Positions 5,798-7,098 of a stretch of DNA of 7,098 nucleotides are shown here, in pieces (positions within the stretch are counted from its first letter, which is position 1; every line of letters starts with the position of its first letter). The translations under genes and the position numbers were made by a program. The DNA comes from Thermoplasmata archaeon (GTDB taxonomy: Archaea; Thermoplasmatota; Thermoplasmata; Lutacidiplasmatales; UBA184). The notes beneath the pieces were generated by a model that saw only the letters and a program-made list of their open reading frames with translations, was not told where the DNA came from and made no database searches. Location of the stretch: assembly GCA_022750355.1 (NCBI GenBank), contig JAKIVW010000074.1, forward strand, positions 1,793 to 8,890. Reading direction: 5' to 3'.

Positions 5798-7098
5798 TCG
5801 CCGGTCCTCGGCGCCGTCCCAAGAGCACCGCCGCCCCCACGAGGAGTGCGGCGATCACACCGCCGGTCAGGGCGTAGGCCACGAGCGGGGAACTGGCACT
5901 CACGGAATGGTCGGACGGGATGGGCACGACCGAGATCGTCCAGTTCAGCTCGACCAGCCCGTGAGCCCCGTCATGGACCGTCAACTGCGCGAGGTAGGTC
6001 CCCGGTACGGAGTAGGTGTAGCGGAAGCTCGTGATCGCGCTCGACCCTCCGTCTCCGGTCTCCCATGCGTACGAATATGGGACGGCTCCCCCCGTCGCGT
6101 TCGCCGCGAATTCCACGGTGAGGGGGGCGACCCCCGACTCGAGGGAGGGCCCACCGCCGACAGAGAGGGGGGGCGCGACGCCGGGGCCGATCTGTACACC
6201 AGAGGCCCACACCGCCCCATCACCCCAACCGTCCTCGGTGCTCACGTTCACCGTGTAAACTCCGGGCGTCAGATACGTGTGATTGACCAGGGGTCCGGCG
6301 GAGTCGCCCCCGTCTCCGAAGCTCCAGTTCACCACACCGTTGCCGGTTCCCGTCACCATCGCCGCACCGGACCAGAGCAGGCCGGGCAACCCCAGGGCCG
6401 GGCCTCCGACGACGCTCAGGTGGAGATCGTCGGAGGCGGGGACAAAGCCCCCGGCCTCCGAGGCTAACAGTTGGGGGGAGACGAGCGTGGCCTCGGCGGA
6501 ACCCCCTCCGACCCCCCAGTTGGCGCTGACGGTCGCATACAGGTACCGGAGAGTGCCTCCGTTCGTGGCGTAGTACGTCTGGGAAACCGTGGAACCCCAG
6601 GCCGTTCCGTTCTCGCCGAGCTTCCAGGAGAATTGGGCGGGGGCCGCCGACCCGTTGGCGAAGTTCGAGTGGGCGGTGAATCGAACGGTCGTGCCCGAGG
6701 AGATGTTGACGGCGGGAGCGAATGTGGCCGTGAGGACCGGGGTCGACGGGTTCCCGGAAGGAAGTACGTCGATGAGGAATCCCTCGCTCGCGTTGCCTTG
6801 ACCCTGATCCGTGGCGTCCCCGGTCGCGGAGTAGAATCCGGGGGTCGAGTACGTGTTCGAGACGACGGCTCCGAAGGCGCCCGTCCCATCCCCGAACTCC
6901 CAATGCGTTCGGCTCGCGTTCGGAAGATCGCCACCGGCCACGGTCACGCCGAACTGCACGGTCAGCGGTGCCGGACCGTACAACGGCGTGGCCGTGAAGT
7001 TGGCGACCAACGACGGAACGACAGTGACATTCGTCTCGTTCGTCGCGTGGTCATCGAACAGATCGGTCGCCGAGAGGGAGACGCTGTACGTGCCGGGG
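5787..7098 (-). CDS. Membrane-anchored PKD-repeat surface protein (5' partial, N terminus beyond right edge)
   Basis: The frame is open to the right edge; a TTG at 7008-7010 is only an internal codon, since the 29 residues before it (PGTYSVSLSATD ... NVTVVPS) are the end of another PKD domain. In total 436 residues are visible: that domain remnant, four more PKD-type beta-sandwich modules, then a C-terminal hydrophobic helix (PLVAYALTGGVIAALLVG and following) and a basic RRRG stop-transfer segment. Most of the protein should therefore face outwards with a short cytoplasmic tail. PKD hallmarks include WEFGDGTG, WSFGDGG, WETGDGG and TY-x-x-PG-x-Y. Thirteen N-X-S/T sequons are visible, pointing to heavy N-glycosylation. 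PKD domains act in cell-surface adhesion, binding or as spacers; any catalytic or binding domain would lie in the unseen N-terminal part. The stop (TGA at 5787-5789, minus strand) lies inside the end of rtcB. Thermoplasmatota genomes often carry many such proteins. Confidence 0.9.
   Translation of the reverse strand, partial: PGTYSVSLSATDLFDDHATNETNVTVVPSLVANFTATPLYGPAPLTVQFGVTVAGGDLPNASRTHWEFGDGTGAFGAVVSNTYSTPGFYSATGDATDQGQGNASEGFLIDVLPSGNPSTPVLTATFAPAVNISSGTTVRFTAHSNFANGSAAPAQFSWKLGENGTAWGSTVSQTYYATNGGTLRYLYATVSANWGVGGGSAEATLVSPQLLASEAGGFVPASDDLHLSVVGGPALGLPGLLWSGAAMVTGTGNGVVNWSFGDGGDSAGPLVNHTYLTPGVYTVNVSTEDGWGDGAVWASGVQIGPGVAPPLSVGGGPSLESGVAPLTVEFAANATGGAVPYSYAWETGDGGSSAITSFRYTYSVPGTYLAQLTVHDGAHGLVELNWTISVVPIPSDHSVSASSPLVAYALTGGVIAALLVGAAVLLGRRRGPATTP
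5922..7098 (-). repeat. Tandem PKD modules (protein-level repeat)
   Basis: Reading with the gene, there is a partial module at the edge (7098 to about 7011), then modules at about 7007-6759, 6737-6477, 6425-6183 and 6170-5922. Each is roughly 80-88 codons and ends with a (T)Y-x-x-PG-x-Y-like strand followed by a VxxxD turn. The 6737-6477 module is the most divergent: LGENGT replaces the FGDG loop and YYATNGGTLRY replaces the PGxY strand. The repeats are similar in protein sequence only, with no evident DNA-level identity, so they are old duplications. Boundaries are approximate. Confidence 0.7.

Noticed and set aside
6477..6737. Possible disruption of the PKD gene because one module lacks FGDG.
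   Set aside because: The frame is intact and the module keeps the general beta-sandwich pattern and sequons, so it reads as divergence, not a broken gene.
7008..7010. TTG as the start of the PKD protein.
   Set aside because: The frame continues to the window edge and the preceding 29 residues are a clear PKD domain end, so the gene is 5' partial and TTG is internal.

Overview
The window is a GC-rich stretch of compact prokaryotic DNA carrying seven genes, two of which run off the edges. It is most likely archaeal and probably from a high-GC Thermoplasmatota lineage. The reasons are a membrane-anchored surface protein of tandem PKD domains rich in N-X-S/T sequons, a TATA-like box placed for a leaderless transcript ahead of an archaeal-type RtcB RNA ligase, and biotin-enzyme subunits split over separate genes. 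The lineage call is an inference from gene content, since no rRNA or other marker gene is present.

Positions 1-3859 (plus strand) are one tightly packed biotin-enzyme operon. In order it holds the C-terminal end of a biotin protein ligase, a carboxyltransferase of the propionyl-CoA carboxylase beta / transcarboxylase 12S family, a carboxyltransferase of the pyruvate carboxylase B / oxaloacetate decarboxylase alpha / transcarboxylase 5S family, and a stand-alone biotin carboxyl carrier protein. Ligase and first carboxyltransferase overlap by 4 bp (ATGA), the two carboxyltransferase genes are 17 bp apart, and the carrier gene overlaps the preceding one by 29 bp with a strong Shine-Dalgarno inside it. 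The ligase would biotinylate the carrier at Lys147, and the carrier could shuttle carboxyl groups between a methylmalonyl/propionyl-CoA site and a pyruvate/oxaloacetate site. This is the subunit set and order of the propionibacterial methylmalonyl-CoA:pyruvate transcarboxylase. No biotin carboxylase gene is visible; one could lie upstream of the ligase, in which case the same proteins would form ATP-dependent carboxylases.

Positions 3856-4345 hold a small minus-strand membrane protein with a C-terminal zinc ribbon, meeting the carrier gene tail to tail at a shared CTAG, and a short divergent intergenic region. Positions 4346-5797 encode a full-length RtcB tRNA-splicing ligase with all expected active-site residues. 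Positions 5787-7098 (minus strand) hold the 3' part of a large PKD-repeat surface protein with a C-terminal membrane anchor; it overlaps rtcB by 11 bp and its N terminus lies beyond the right edge.

There is no gene-free stretch above 300 bases, and I saw no RNA gene, mobile element or CRISPR array.
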